Assembly (NCBI RefSeq): GCF_050231725.1
Contig: NZ_CP077172.1
Coordinates: 1,488,001 to 1,552,000, forward strand
Direction: 5' to 3'
Length of the DNA: 64,000 nucleotides
Origin: Fusobacterium nucleatum_L
GTDB taxonomy: Bacteria > Fusobacteriota > Fusobacteriia > Fusobacteriales > Fusobacteriaceae
Under the pieces are notes generated by a model, which made no database searches, had not been told where the DNA came from, and saw only the letters and a list, made by a program, of their open reading frames with translations. The translations under genes and the position numbers were made by a program. Positions 15,584 to 24,847 of the stretch are shown here, piece by piece (position 1 is the first letter of the stretch; each line of letters starts with the position of its first letter).

Positions 15584-17524
15584 ATGAGTCGTATTAGAAT
15601 TTTAGATGAAAGTGTTTCTAATGCAATAGCAGCTGGAGAAGTTGTAGAAAATCCTACTAGTATGATTAAGGAATTGATAGAAAATTCATTAGATGCAGGA
15701 AGTAAAGAAATTAAATTAGAAGTTTGGAATGGAGGTCTTGATATCTCTATAAGTGACAGTGGTTGTGGAATGTCAAAAGAAGATTTACTGCTTTCTATTG
15801 AAAGACATGCAACAAGTAAAATTTTTACAAAAGATGATTTATTTAATATTAGAACTTATGGCTTTAGAGGAGAAGCATTATCTTCAATAGCTTCTGTTTC
15901 AAAAATGATTTTGTCTTCGAGAACAGAAGATATGCAAAATGGGACTCAAATGAATGTTCTAGGTGGGAAAGTTACTAATCTAAAAGATATCCCCAAAAAT
16001 GTTGGAACACAAATAGAAATAAAAGATTTATTCTATAATACACCTGCAAGAAAAAAATTTTTAAGAAAAGAAAATACTGAATATTTAAATATAAAGGATA
16101 TATTTTTAAGAGAGGCACTAGCTAATCCAAATGTTAAATTTACTTTAAATATTGAAGGAAAAGAAAGTATAAAAACAAGTGGAAATGGAATAGAAAATGC
16201 TATACTTGAAATATTTGGAAAAAACTATTTAAAGAATTTCTCTAAATTTTCACTTGGTTATTTGGGAAATGCCAATTTATTTAAAGCCAATAGAGATTCT
16301 ATATTTGTTTTTATCAATGGTCGTTCTGTTAAATCAAAAATAGTTGAAGAAGCAGTAATAGCTGCATATCATACAAAACTTATGAAAGGGAAGTATCCAA
16401 CAGCTTTAATATTTTTGGAAGTAGAGCCATCTGAAATTGATGTCAATGTTCATCCCTCAAAGAAAGTTGTAAAATTTGCTAATCAGAATGCTATATTTGA
16501 TTTAGTAAAAGGAGAAATTGAAAAATTTTTTACAGATGATGAAGATTTTATTTCTCCATATATTGAAACAGAAAATGAAGTTGAAGAAAATACTAAAAAT
16601 AATTTTTTAGATATAAATGATTTTAAGAATGATATGCAAGATTTCTCACAATTATCAGTAGTTGCAAAAGAAGAATATTCAAAAAAAGATTATGATAGTA
16701 TCAAAGTAGAAAAAGAAAACATTGTAGATGTAAATAGTAAAATAAAAACTTTTGATAGTAGTAATATCGAAGTAGAGAATGATATTAAGTTAAATGAGAT
16801 TAAAGAAAACGATAAAGATATTGAAGATTTTAATAATTCAGTAGGAAGTTCAAATTTAATAGAGAAAACTGAAATCATTAACGAAACAAAAGACAAATAT
16901 ATTTTTAATCAAGAAGATACTAATAGAGGAAAAATATTTGATGATTTTTCAAGTTTAAAAAACATTGATTTTAAGGTTATAGGACAGGTATTTGACACTT
17001 TTATTTTAGTTGAAAGAAATGGACTACTTGAAATCTATGACCAACATATAATACATGAAAGAATATTGTATGAAAAATTAAAACAAGAATATTACAACCA
17101 ATCTATGTCTAAACAAAATTTATTGGTACCTATAAGATTTGAGCTAGATCCAAGAGAAAAACAGTTAGCATTAGAAAATATAGGGGTTTTTTCAAGTTTT
17201 GGATTTGATATAGATGATTTTGATAAGAATGAAATTTTATTGAGAAGTATACCAACTATGAATTTAAGAGATAGTTATGAAAATACTTTTAGAGAAATAC
17301 TGGATAATATCTCAAAAAATAAAGATATAGATATAAGGGAAAATATAATAGTTTCAATGTCTTGTAAAGGGGCAATAAAGGCTAATCATAAATTGACTTT
17401 GGAAGAAATGTATTCGATGGTAGCTAAACTTCATGAGGTTGGAGAATACACTTGCCCTCATGGTAGACCAATTATAGTAAAGATGTCTTTACTGGACTTA
17501 GAGAAACTTTTTAAGAGAAAATAA
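15584..17524 (+). CDS. mutL: DNA mismatch repair protein MutL
   Basis: MutL couples mismatch recognition by MutS to strand incision. The 646-residue protein shows the GHKL ATPase motifs (NSLDAG, DSGCGMS, GFRGEALSSI) in the first 110 residues, and a charged, low-complexity linker (about residues 330-460). In the C-terminal domain there is a match to the metal-dependent endonuclease motif DQHAx2Ex4E (DQHIIHERILYE), with SCKGAIKANH and CPHGRPI. It is therefore an endonuclease-type MutL, as in bacteria without MutH. The ribosome site is TGGAGG. rlmH follows 10 bp after its stop, and the run continues to lysS. Confidence 0.95.
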   Translation: MSRIRILDESVSNAIAAGEVVENPTSMIKELIENSLDAGSKEIKLEVWNGGLDISISDSGCGMSKEDLLLSIERHATSKIFTKDDLFNIRTYGFRGEALSSIASVSKMILSSRTEDMQNGTQMNVLGGKVTNLKDIPKNVGTQIEIKDLFYNTPARKKFLRKENTEYLNIKDIFLREALANPNVKFTLNIEGKESIKTSGNGIENAILEIFGKNYLKNFSKFSLGYLGNANLFKANRDSIFVFINGRSVKSKIVEEAVIAAYHTKLMKGKYPTALIFLEVEPSEIDVNVHPSKKVVKFANQNAIFDLVKGEIEKFFTDDEDFISPYIETENEVEENTKNNFLDINDFKNDMQDFSQLSVVAKEEYSKKDYDSIKVEKENIVDVNSKIKTFDSSNIEVENDIKLNEIKENDKDIEDFNNSVGSSNLIEKTEIINETKDKYIFNQEDTNRGKIFDDFSSLKNIDFKVIGQVFDTFILVERNGLLEIYDQHIIHERILYEKLKQEYYNQSMSKQNLLVPIRFELDPREKQLALENIGVFSSFGFDIDDFDKNEILLRSIPTMNLRDSYENTFREILDNISKNKDIDIRENIIVSMSCKGAIKANHKLTLEEMYSMVAKLHEVGEYTCPHGRPIIVKMSLLDLEKLFKRK

Positions 17525-17534
17525 AGGTGAAATT

Positions 17535-18002
17535 TTGAATATAAATATTATTTGTATTGGAAAAATAAAAGATAAATATATTAATGACGGTATTGCTGAA
17601 TTTTCTAAAAGAATGACAAGTTTTGCTAGTCTTAATATTATTGAGTTAAAAGAATATAATAAAGAGGACAGTATCAATATTTCTATTGAAAAAGAGAGTT
17701 CTGAAATATTAAAACAAATTTCAAAGTCTAATTCATATAATATTCTTTTAGATTTAGATGGGAAAGAAATTACTTCTGAAAAAATGTCCAAATATATTGA
17801 TGAATTGAAAAATAAGGGAATAAGTAGTATAAACTTTATTATTGGTGGCTCTAATGGAGTTAGTAAAGAAGTAAAAAATTCAGTTGATATGAAATTAAAA
17901 TTTTCATATTTTACCTTTCCTCATCAACTTATGAGGCTTATTCTTTTGGAACAAGTATACAGGTGGTTTGCAATATCTAATAATATAAAATATCATAAGT
18001 AA
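17535..18002 (+). CDS. rlmH: 23S rRNA (pseudouridine1915-N3)-methyltransferase RlmH
   Basis: RlmH methylates pseudouridine 1915 in helix 69 of 23S rRNA. It is a SPOUT-fold enzyme of 155 residues. Motifs seen are ICIGKIKDKY at the N terminus, LLDLDGKEITSEKMS, the SAM-binding FIIGGSNGVSKEV, and the C-terminal signature FPHQLMRLILLEQVYRW. It starts at TTG 17535 behind AAGGTG; no ATG fits the conserved N terminus. It lies between mutL and an unusual ATT-start gene in the same operon. Confidence 0.94.
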   Translation: MNINIICIGKIKDKYINDGIAEFSKRMTSFASLNIIELKEYNKEDSINISIEKESSEILKQISKSNSYNILLDLDGKEITSEKMSKYIDELKNKGISSINFIIGGSNGVSKEVKNSVDMKLKFSYFTFPHQLMRLILLEQVYRWFAISNNIKYHK

Positions 18003-18020
18003 TTTTGCTAGGAGGTAAAA

Positions 18021-18416
18021 ATTATAAAAGGGAATTTTATCTTAAAAATTAAAGATAGCTATAATGAAGAAAGTTTAGAAGAATTAGCTGGAGAAATTGA
18101 AGGAGAGTTAAAAGAAGATATTGAAAATATTAATTTCTTTTTAAAAAATTCTGAAAATGAATATTCTATAAAGTTGGAAAATAAAGAATTATATCTAACT
18201 AGAAATTCTAATAATAAATTAAACATAAATTTAAAGTTTAATGGGGAAAAAAATAATTTTTTTTATGAAATAGAAAATTTTAAACAAAATTTTCTTGTAT
18301 TAGGAGAAAAATACTCTTATAATATTAAGAATAATAGTTTTCAATTTTCATATATTTTATTAGATGAAAATAACAATGAAATAAATAGAATAAAAACTGT
18401 AATAGAGCTTGTTTAA
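18021..18416 (+). CDS. Conserved small protein (DUF1934-like) with probable ATT start
   Basis: A perfect ribosome site (AGGAGG, 18010-18015) stands five bases before ATT 18021, which opens a 131-codon frame beginning (M)IKGNFILKIKD. The frame has no ATG or GTG, and its first TTG (18174) would delete the first third and has no ribosome site. A TAG at 18009-18011 closes the frame upstream. ATA 18024 is the alternative start. The C-terminal part (FLVLGEKYSYNIKNNSFQFS) suggests the beta-barrel DUF1934/YwiB family, but that is tentative. It lies 18 bp after rlmH and 16 bp before a lipoprotein gene, in the mutL-lysS operon. Confidence 0.65.
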   Translation: MIKGNFILKIKDSYNEESLEELAGEIEGELKEDIENINFFLKNSENEYSIKLENKELYLTRNSNNKLNINLKFNGEKNNFFYEIENFKQNFLVLGEKYSYNIKNNSFQFSYILLDENNNEINRIKTVIELV

Positions 18417-18432
18417 AAGGAAAGGAGTAAAA

Positions 18433-19659
18433 ATGTTAAAAAAATTATTAATCCTAATGACTATTGGATTTTTAGTTGGCTGTACAAGTCTCGATAATTT
18501 AGTTGGAAAAAAAGATGGTGGACCAGTTAGAGAAATTGGTGGAGAAATTAAGATAGAAGACAATAGAATAGATGTTGTAGCTAAGGAAGCTAATAATGAA
18601 AACATAAAAGAGTACTTAACAATGGTGAAAAATAATTTAAAAAGTTCTGTGAAGAAAGTAGAAAATGATGTAAAAAATAATTATACTGTTGGACTAGGAG
18701 AAACTTTAGTATTCCCTCTTGAGAATGAAAAAGTGATAAAACTTACTACTTCTCCAAGAAATACAAGTACAAAGATTAATCTTTCTAATCAAAAAGTTAG
18801 TTTTAGAAGTGTATATCAAGGGGATTATGTATTATCAACTTATGGAGATAGTGGTTTAAATAGAAAAATTAATGTTAAAGTTATAGCAAAATATGATTTT
18901 TCTGAAAAAGAGCTTTATGATGTAATAGTACAAAATTCTAGAAATCAAAATAAAGATTTGGAGAATGTAGTTACTCTTTATAAGATGATGTTTCCAGCAG
19001 GAAAACATTCAAAAGAAGTTAATTATCTATTTCTAGAATATGCTTATAATACTAGAGATAAATCACTAATGAATGAAGCACTGGCAGGAATAAAAAATGA
19101 TTTTTCTTCGTATTCAGATACTGAAAAAGCAACTATACTTAAAGTAGCAAAGTTAGTTAATAAAAGTATTTTTGTTCCAGCTGAAACATATAATACAAGT
19201 AATTCAGAATTAAAAAATGCTTTGCAAGAATATATTGGAAACAAAGAAAATTTTGATAAAAATGATAAAGTTTTTATAGAAAAAATAAAAGAGGAATCTC
19301 CAGAAATTTCCAATGAGATCGTAAGAGATAAATTTAAAGCAGTCATTGATGCAACAGCAGCAATAAAGGCAGGAAATTTATCAACTTCAAAAGCTGAAAA
19401 CAGTACAGAAAGCTATTATGATAAAGCTATGAAAAACTTAAATAAAAATCCTAAGGTAGCAATAGAAAATTTTAAAAAATCTCTTTCTACTGAAAAAATA
19501 CAAGACAAAAAGCCAGAAATTTATTATAATATAGCAAGTTCTTATGCTAAACTTGGAAATAAAGTTGAAGTTACAAAATATTTAAGACTATTAAAGCAAG
19601 AATTTCCTAATAGTGAATGGGAAAAGAAAAGCGAAGCACTTACAAAGCTAATAAAATAA
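18433..19659 (+). CDS. TPR-containing lipoprotein
   Basis: The 408-residue product starts at ATG 18433 behind AAAGGAG and has a lipoprotein signal peptide ending in the lipobox LVGC (Cys 17). The central region is charged and helical. The C-terminal 90 residues carry tetratricopeptide-type pairs (YYDKAMKNLNKNPKVAIENF; EIYYNIASSYAKLGNKVEV). The layout of a lipid anchor with terminal TPRs recalls BamD- or YbgF-like envelope assembly proteins, but there is no sequence hallmark of either. It sits between the ATT-start gene and lysS with short gaps. Confidence 0.75.
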   Translation: MLKKLLILMTIGFLVGCTSLDNLVGKKDGGPVREIGGEIKIEDNRIDVVAKEANNENIKEYLTMVKNNLKSSVKKVENDVKNNYTVGLGETLVFPLENEKVIKLTTSPRNTSTKINLSNQKVSFRSVYQGDYVLSTYGDSGLNRKINVKVIAKYDFSEKELYDVIVQNSRNQNKDLENVVTLYKMMFPAGKHSKEVNYLFLEYAYNTRDKSLMNEALAGIKNDFSSYSDTEKATILKVAKLVNKSIFVPAETYNTSNSELKNALQEYIGNKENFDKNDKVFIEKIKEESPEISNEIVRDKFKAVIDATAAIKAGNLSTSKAENSTESYYDKAMKNLNKNPKVAIENFKKSLSTEKIQDKKPEIYYNIASSYAKLGNKVEVTKYLRLLKQEFPNSEWEKKSEALTKLIK

Positions 19660-19682
19660 CTTTTTAGGAGGATTATAAACAA

Positions 19683-21164
19683 ATGGAAAGATACTTTGAT
19701 AGATTAGAGAAAGAACCTCTAATTGCAGAAAGATGGAAAAAAATTGAAGAATTGGAAAGCTATGGTGTAAAACCATTTGGTAAAAAGTATGATAAACAAA
19801 TAATGATAGGGGACATTTTAAAACATAATCCAGAAGAAAATTTAAAATTTAAAACTGCTGGAAGAATAATGTCTTTAAGAGGAAAAGGAAAAGTTTACTT
19901 TGCTCATATAGAAGACCAATCTGGAAAAATCCAAATTTATATAAAGAAAGATGAATTAGGTGAAGAACAATTTGACCACATTGTTAAGATGTTAAATGTT
20001 GGAGATATAATTGGAATTGAAGGAGAATTATTTATAACTCACACAGAAGAATTGACTCTAAGAGTTAAAAGTATTGCTCTTTTAACTAAAAATGTAAGAT
20101 CTCTACCTGAAAAATATCATGGACTTACTGATGTGGAAATTAGATATAGAAAAAGATATGTAGACTTAATTATGAACCCAGAAGTTAGAGATACTTTTAT
20201 TAAAAGAACACAGATTATAAAAGGTGTAAGAAAATATTTAGATGATATAGGATTTTTAGAAGTTGAAACTCCTTTAATGCACCCAATTTTAGGAGGAGCT
20301 GCTGCAAAACCTTTTGTAACTCATCATAATGCTTTAAATCTTGATTTATATTTAAGAATAGCTCCTGAATTATATTTAAAGAAATTAATAGTTGGTGGCT
20401 TTGAAAGAGTTTATGAATTAGGAAGAAATTTTAGAAATGAAGGAATATCTACAAGACATAATCCTGAATTCACTATGATAGAATTGTACCAATCTCATGC
20501 TAATTTCAATGATATGATGGATTTATGTGAAGGAATAATATCAACTGTTTGTCAAGAAGTTAATGGAACAACTGATATTGAATATGATGGAGTTAAATTA
20601 TCGCTTAAAAACTTTGCTAGAGTACATATGGTTGATATGATAAAAGATGTTACAGGAGTTGATTTCTGGAAGGAAATGACTTTTGAAGAAGCTAAACAAA
20701 TAGCTAAGGAACATCATGTTGAAATAGCAAGCCATATGAATAGTGTAGGACATATTATAAATGAATTTTTTGAACAAAAATGTGAAGAAAGAGTTGTACA
20801 ACCAACATTTGTATATGGACATCCTGTTGAAATATCTCCACTTGCAAAAAGAAATGAAGAAAATCCAAACTTTACAGATAGATTTGAATTATTTATCAAT
20901 AAAAGAGAATACGCAAATGCTTTCACTGAATTAAATGACCCTGCAGATCAAAGAGGAAGATTTGAAGCACAAGTTGAAGAAGCAATGCGTGGAAATGAAG
21001 AAGCAACACCAGAAATAGATGAAAGTTTTGTTGAAGCTCTTGAATATGGTTTACCACCTACAGGTGGAATGGGAATAGGAATAGATAGACTTGTAATGTT
21101 ACTTACAGGAGCACCTTCTATAAGAGATGTAATTCTTTTCCCACAAATGAAACCAAGAGACTAA
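19683..21164 (+). CDS. lysS: Lysyl-tRNA synthetase, class II
   Basis: LysS charges tRNA-Lys. The 493-residue protein has the N-terminal OB-fold anticodon domain (about residues 55-145) and the class II catalytic core with motif 1 (FLEVETPLMHPILGGAAAKP), motif 2 (FRNEGISTRHNPEFTMIELY) and motif 3 (GLPPTGGMGIGIDRLVMLLT). The ribosome site is TTAGGAGG. It ends the run that begins at mutL and is followed by a hairpin terminator. Confidence 0.97.
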   Translation: MERYFDRLEKEPLIAERWKKIEELESYGVKPFGKKYDKQIMIGDILKHNPEENLKFKTAGRIMSLRGKGKVYFAHIEDQSGKIQIYIKKDELGEEQFDHIVKMLNVGDIIGIEGELFITHTEELTLRVKSIALLTKNVRSLPEKYHGLTDVEIRYRKRYVDLIMNPEVRDTFIKRTQIIKGVRKYLDDIGFLEVETPLMHPILGGAAAKPFVTHHNALNLDLYLRIAPELYLKKLIVGGFERVYELGRNFRNEGISTRHNPEFTMIELYQSHANFNDMMDLCEGIISTVCQEVNGTTDIEYDGVKLSLKNFARVHMVDMIKDVTGVDFWKEMTFEEAKQIAKEHHVEIASHMNSVGHIINEFFEQKCEERVVQPTFVYGHPVEISPLAKRNEENPNFTDRFELFINKREYANAFTELNDPADQRGRFEAQVEEAMRGNEEATPEIDESFVEALEYGLPPTGGMGIGIDRLVMLLTGAPSIRDVILFPQMKPRD

Positions 21165-21178
21165 TAAGTAAAATTTTT

Positions 21179-21212
21179 AGAGTGGAACTTGTTTCCACTC
21201 TTTCTATTTTTT
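21179..21212 (+). terminator. Terminator after lysS
   Basis: AGAGTGGAA (21179-21187) pairs with TTCCACTCT (21193-21201) and is followed by TTCTATTTTTT. Confidence 0.75.
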
Positions 21213-21233
21213 ATGATAAGTATGGAGGATAAT

Positions 21234-21593
21234 ATGATTAATGAGTTTATGTTGATTCTTGTGATTAACTATGTAGGTATTCTTATTACTAAAATTTTAC
21301 ATTTTCCTTTACCAGGAACGATAACAGCTTTGTTATTATTATTTTTATTATTGAAATTAAAAGTTTTGAAATTGGAAAAAATAGAAAATGCAGTAAATTT
21401 TCTTTTATTAAATATGACAATATTTTTTATGCCCCCTACTGTAAAAATAATTGATTCTTATAACTTACTAGAAAAGGATCTTTTTAAAATAATAATAATT
21501 ATAGTTGTTTCGACATTTATAACAATGGGAGTTACAGGAAAAGTAGTTCAGTTAATGATTGATTACAAAGAAAAAAAGGAGTTGAAAAAATGA
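21234..21593 (+). CDS. lrgA: CidA/LrgA family membrane protein
   Basis: 119 residues with four predicted membrane helices, the size and pattern of LrgA/CidA holin-like proteins (PLPGTITALLLLFLLL near residues 24-39). I start at ATG 21234 behind TGGAGG; the open frame upstream overlaps the lysS terminator and is not credible. Its stop overlaps the start of lrgB (ATGA), a tight translational coupling typical of the pair. Newer work on plant and bacterial homologues links LrgAB to export of glycolate or pyruvate, so the role may be overflow transport rather than lysis. Confidence 0.88.
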   Translation: MINEFMLILVINYVGILITKILHFPLPGTITALLLLFLLLKLKVLKLEKIENAVNFLLLNMTIFFMPPTVKIIDSYNLLEKDLFKIIIIIVVSTFITMGVTGKVVQLMIDYKEKKELKK

Positions 21594-22282
21594 AAGAAAT
21601 AATAGTTGGAAACTTATTTTTCGGATTGATAATTAGTTATTTTTCTTTTGAGATTGGTAAATGGGTTTTTAAAAAGACACAATCTCCTATATGTAATCCA
21701 TTTTTGATAGGAACAAGTATTGTTATTGCTATATTAAAAATTTTTGATATTTCAACTGAAGAATATTATAAAGGTGCAGGAATGATATTGTTTCTATTAG
21801 GACCAGCAACGGTAGCATTGGCAGTTCCTTTATATAAAAAATGGGATCTATTTAAAAAATTCTTTATTCCAGTAACAACGGGAGCAGTTGTTGGCTCATT
21901 TGTTGGAATGGTATCAGTGATTATTTTAGGAAAATTATTTGGTATGGATAATCAATTAATTTTTTCACTTATGCCTAAATCAATAACTACTCCTTTTGGA
22001 ATAGAAGTTAGCTCAATGCTTGGAGGAATACCTTCTATAACAGTTGTTAGTATCATGCTAACAGGAATAACAGGAAATGTAACAGCTCCACTTATAAGCA
22101 AAATTTTTAGGATAAAACATTCAGTTGCAGTAGGAATTGGAATTGGAGTTTCAAGTCATGCTGTTGGAACATCAAAAGCGATGGAAATTGGAGAAGTAGA
22201 AGGTTCGATGAGTGCATTGTCAATAGTATTTGCGGGAATGTTAACTCTTCTTTGGGCACCACTTTTGAAATTTTTAGTGTAG
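21590..22282 (+). CDS. lrgB: LrgB/CidB family membrane protein
   Basis: 230 residues with about six to seven membrane helices and the family segments FLLGPATVALAVPLY, SLMPKSITTPFGIE and GVSSHAVGTSKAMEIGEVEG. It overlaps lrgA by four bases and is followed 13 bp later by cutC. The pair is either a murein hydrolase exporter by the classic model or a small organic acid transporter by the more recent one. Sequence cannot decide. Confidence 0.92.
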   Translation: MKEIIVGNLFFGLIISYFSFEIGKWVFKKTQSPICNPFLIGTSIVIAILKIFDISTEEYYKGAGMILFLLGPATVALAVPLYKKWDLFKKFFIPVTTGAVVGSFVGMVSVIILGKLFGMDNQLIFSLMPKSITTPFGIEVSSMLGGIPSITVVSIMLTGITGNVTAPLISKIFRIKHSVAVGIGIGVSSHAVGTSKAMEIGEVEGSMSALSIVFAGMLTLLWAPLLKFLV

Positions 22283-22295
22283 AGGAGAAATAAAT

Positions 22296-22904
22296 ATGAT
22301 AAAAGAAGCTTGTGTTGAATCTTTTGAAAAATCTTTAGAATCACAAAATAAAGGTGCAAACAGAATAGAACTTTGTGAAAATTTATCTGTTGGAGGAACA
22401 ACTCCATCTTATGGTACAGTAAAAATTTGTTTAGAAAAATTAAATATCCCTATTTTTCCTATGATAAGAGCAAGAGGTGGAAACTTTGTTTATTCAAAGG
22501 AAGAAATAGAAATTATGAAGGAAGATATTAAAATATTTAAAGAATTAGGAGTTAAAGGAATAGTCTTAGGTTGTTTAACTCATGATAATAAAATTGATTT
22601 AGAATTAACAAAAGAATTAGTTGATTTAGCTTATCCAATGGAAGTAACTTTTCACAAGGCTATAGATGAAATCTCAAATCCTTTAGATTATATTGATGAC
22701 TTGGCAAATATTGGTATTAAAAGAATCCTAACTTCTGGTGGAAAAGCAACAGCTCTTGAGGGTAAGAACTTAATAAATGAGATGATAAAAAAATCCAATG
22801 GAAGAATAAAAATTGTTGTTGCAGGGAAAGTTACAAAAGAAAATTTAAGCGAATTATCTAATTTAATTTGTGCAGATGAGTTTCATGGAAAATTAATAGT
22901 ATAA
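22296..22904 (+). CDS. cutC: CutC family protein (TIM barrel)
   Basis: 202 residues with the CutC signatures ACVESFEKSLESQNKGANRI, ELCENLSVGGTTPSYG, MIRARGGNF, GCLTHDNKID and VTFHKAIDE, and ITSGG-like LTSGGKATALEG. The family was named for copper tolerance, but that role is disputed and its true reaction is unsettled. It is co-directional with lrgAB behind AGGAGAAA. The stop codon falls at the start of three 18-bp direct repeats. The barrel appears complete, though on the short side for the family. Confidence 0.9.
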   Translation: MIKEACVESFEKSLESQNKGANRIELCENLSVGGTTPSYGTVKICLEKLNIPIFPMIRARGGNFVYSKEEIEIMKEDIKIFKELGVKGIVLGCLTHDNKIDLELTKELVDLAYPMEVTFHKAIDEISNPLDYIDDLANIGIKRILTSGGKATALEGKNLINEMIKKSNGRIKIVVAGKVTKENLSELSNLICADEFHGKLIV

Positions 22905-22960
22905 ATAAGATATATGATATAAATAAGATATATGATATAAATAAGATATATGATATAAAT
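22901..22960. repeat. Three 18-bp tandem repeats at the end of cutC
   Basis: The unit ATAAATAAGATATATGAT occurs three times without a mismatch (22901-22918, 22919-22936, 22937-22954) plus the first six bases of a fourth. The first copy contains the cutC stop codon TAA. Perfect identity suggests recent slippage. Confidence 0.9.
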
Positions 22961-22986
22961 GTTAGTTATATATTTGAGAGTGAAAT

Positions 22987-23016
22987 AATAAAAGAGTTGC
23001 TTTTTATTCTTTTTTA
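22987..23016 (+). terminator. Weak terminator after cutC
   Basis: AATAAAA pairs with TTTTATT around an 8-nt loop, followed by CTTTTTTATATT. The AU-only stem makes this weak. Confidence 0.4.
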
Positions 23017-23171
23017 TATTATTATAGTAAATATATTTAATATAAGAATTTTTATACATTTTAATATACATACATTACTCAGTAAAATTAAACACATGGA
23101 AAAGTGAAAATAGAAAAAATATACAAAAAATAATATATATTATAAATATTATAAAATTTTAAGGAGGAGTT

Positions 23172-24710
23172 ATGGAAAAAGAAAAGAAAAAAGGAATTCA
23201 AAGGTTTTTGGATTTTGTTGAAAGAGGGGGAAATAAGTTACCACATCCATTAACATTATTCTGGATATTCTGTATAATTATTGCAATTATATCTGCAATA
23301 GCAGCATCTTCAGGAGCATCTGTTACTTATGAAGCATTTGACAGAAAAGAAAAAGTAATTAGAGAAACTACACTAACTATAAAATCTCTACTAAATGCTG
23401 AAGGTATAAGATATATTTTCTCTTCTATGGTTAAAAACTTTACTGGATTTGCACCACTAGGAACAGTTTTAGTTGCTCTTATTGGTATAGGAGTTGCTGA
23501 AGGTAGTGGACTTATGAGTGCAACAATGAAAAAAGTTGTTACTGCTACACCTAAAAGACTTTTAACATCTATAGTTGTATTAGCAGGAGTTATGTCTAAT
23601 ATAGCATCTGACGCTGGATATGTTGTTTTAATTCCATTAGGAGCTGTTATATTCTTATCATTTGGTAGACACCCAATAGCAGGGCTTGCAGCAGCATTTG
23701 CAGGAGTATCAGGGGGATTCTCAGCTAACCTTTTACTTTCTACAACAGATCCATTATTATCTGGAATCACAACAGAAGCTGCAAAATTATTAAATTCTGA
23801 TTATTTTGTAAACCCAGCTTCTAACTATTATTTTATGGCGGCATCAACTTTATTAATAACTATAATGGGTACTTTTATTACTGAAAAAATTATTGAACCA
23901 AGGCTAGGTGAATATAAAGGTGAAATTATAGTTGACCATAATGAATTAACTGATAAAGAAAGAAAAGCTTTAAGATGGGCGGGAATATCAGTTTTAGTAT
24001 TCTGTGCAATAATAGCTGTTTTAATTGTTCCAGAAAATGCAATTTTAAGAGTAGATGGAACTTTAAAACAATGGACACATGATGGACTTGTTCCAACTTT
24101 AATGATGTTCTTCCTTGTTCCAGGTATAGTATATGGAAAAGTTGCTGGAACTATAAAAAATGATAAAGATGTTGCTAAAATGATGGGATCTTCACTTGCA
24201 ACTATGGGAGGATATTTAGCACTTGCATTTGCAGCTTCTCAATTTGTTGCTTACTTCTCTTATACAAATTTAGGAACTTATGTAGCTGTAAAAGGAGCTG
24301 ACTTCTTACAAAGTATAGGATTAACTGGATTACCTTTAATCATACTATTTGTTTTAGTTGCTGCATTTATAAATCTATTTATGGGATCTGCATCAGCAAA
24401 ATGGGCTATAATGGCTCCAATATTTGTTCCTATGTTAATGAGATTAGGATATACTCCAGAATTTACTCAATTAGCATATAGAATAGGAGACTCTTCAACA
24501 AATATCATAACTCCATTGATGACTTACTTTGCAATGATAGTTGCCTTTATGCAAAAATATGATAAAGAATCTGGTATGGGAACTCTAATTTCTGTAATGC
24601 TTCCTTATTCAATATGTTTCTTAATTGGATGGACAGTGTTCTTAATGATTTGGTTTGTAACTGGATTACCAATAGGAGTAGAAGGAGTTATTCACTTAGC
24701 AGGAATGTAA
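23172..24710 (+). CDS. AbgT family transporter
   Basis: The 512-residue integral membrane protein opens with FVERGGNKLPHPLTLFWIF, the characteristic AbgT N terminus, and contains SNIASDAGYVVLIPLGA, FAGVSGGFSANLLLSTTDPL, the re-entrant GSASAKWAIMAPIFVPMLM and GDSSTNIITPLMTYFAMIV. E. coli AbgT imports p-aminobenzoyl-glutamate; other members export sulphonamides. It stands alone, with a good ribosome site (AAGGAGGAG) and a terminator, and has no abgAB hydrolase next to it. The substrate may be a folate fragment or another dipeptide-like acid. Confidence 0.92.
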   Translation: MEKEKKKGIQRFLDFVERGGNKLPHPLTLFWIFCIIIAIISAIAASSGASVTYEAFDRKEKVIRETTLTIKSLLNAEGIRYIFSSMVKNFTGFAPLGTVLVALIGIGVAEGSGLMSATMKKVVTATPKRLLTSIVVLAGVMSNIASDAGYVVLIPLGAVIFLSFGRHPIAGLAAAFAGVSGGFSANLLLSTTDPLLSGITTEAAKLLNSDYFVNPASNYYFMAASTLLITIMGTFITEKIIEPRLGEYKGEIIVDHNELTDKERKALRWAGISVLVFCAIIAVLIVPENAILRVDGTLKQWTHDGLVPTLMMFFLVPGIVYGKVAGTIKNDKDVAKMMGSSLATMGGYLALAFAASQFVAYFSYTNLGTYVAVKGADFLQSIGLTGLPLIILFVLVAAFINLFMGSASAKWAIMAPIFVPMLMRLGYTPEFTQLAYRIGDSSTNIITPLMTYFAMIVAFMQKYDKESGMGTLISVMLPYSICFLIGWTVFLMIWFVTGLPIGVEGVIHLAGM

Positions 24711-24737
24711 AATATAAAAAATAATATTTATTAAATT

Positions 24738-24787
24738 AGAGAATTTTTTTGAGAATAGAATCTTAAAGGAATTCTCTTTTTTATTTT
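24738..24787 (+). terminator. Terminator after the AbgT gene
   Basis: AGAGAATT (24738-24745) pairs with AATTCTCT (24770-24777), followed by a long T-rich run. Confidence 0.7.
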
Positions 24788-24847
24788 TTTTAAATCATCA
24801 TTTATAAAATAAATTTTAAATATATAACTTATAACTTGTTTATATTT

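Noticed and set aside
17498..17791. Minus-strand frame over the rlmH start
   Set aside because: It is antisense to the conserved rlmH and mutL ends; low-complexity hydrophobic translation.
18174..18416. TTG 18174 as the start of the gene after rlmH
   Set aside because: No ribosome site precedes it, and the open frame continues in the same style back to a perfect AGGAGG at 18010.
22883..23071. Minus-strand frame rich in Tyr and Ile after cutC
   Set aside because: The translation is an artefact of the 18-bp AT repeats and has no ribosome site.
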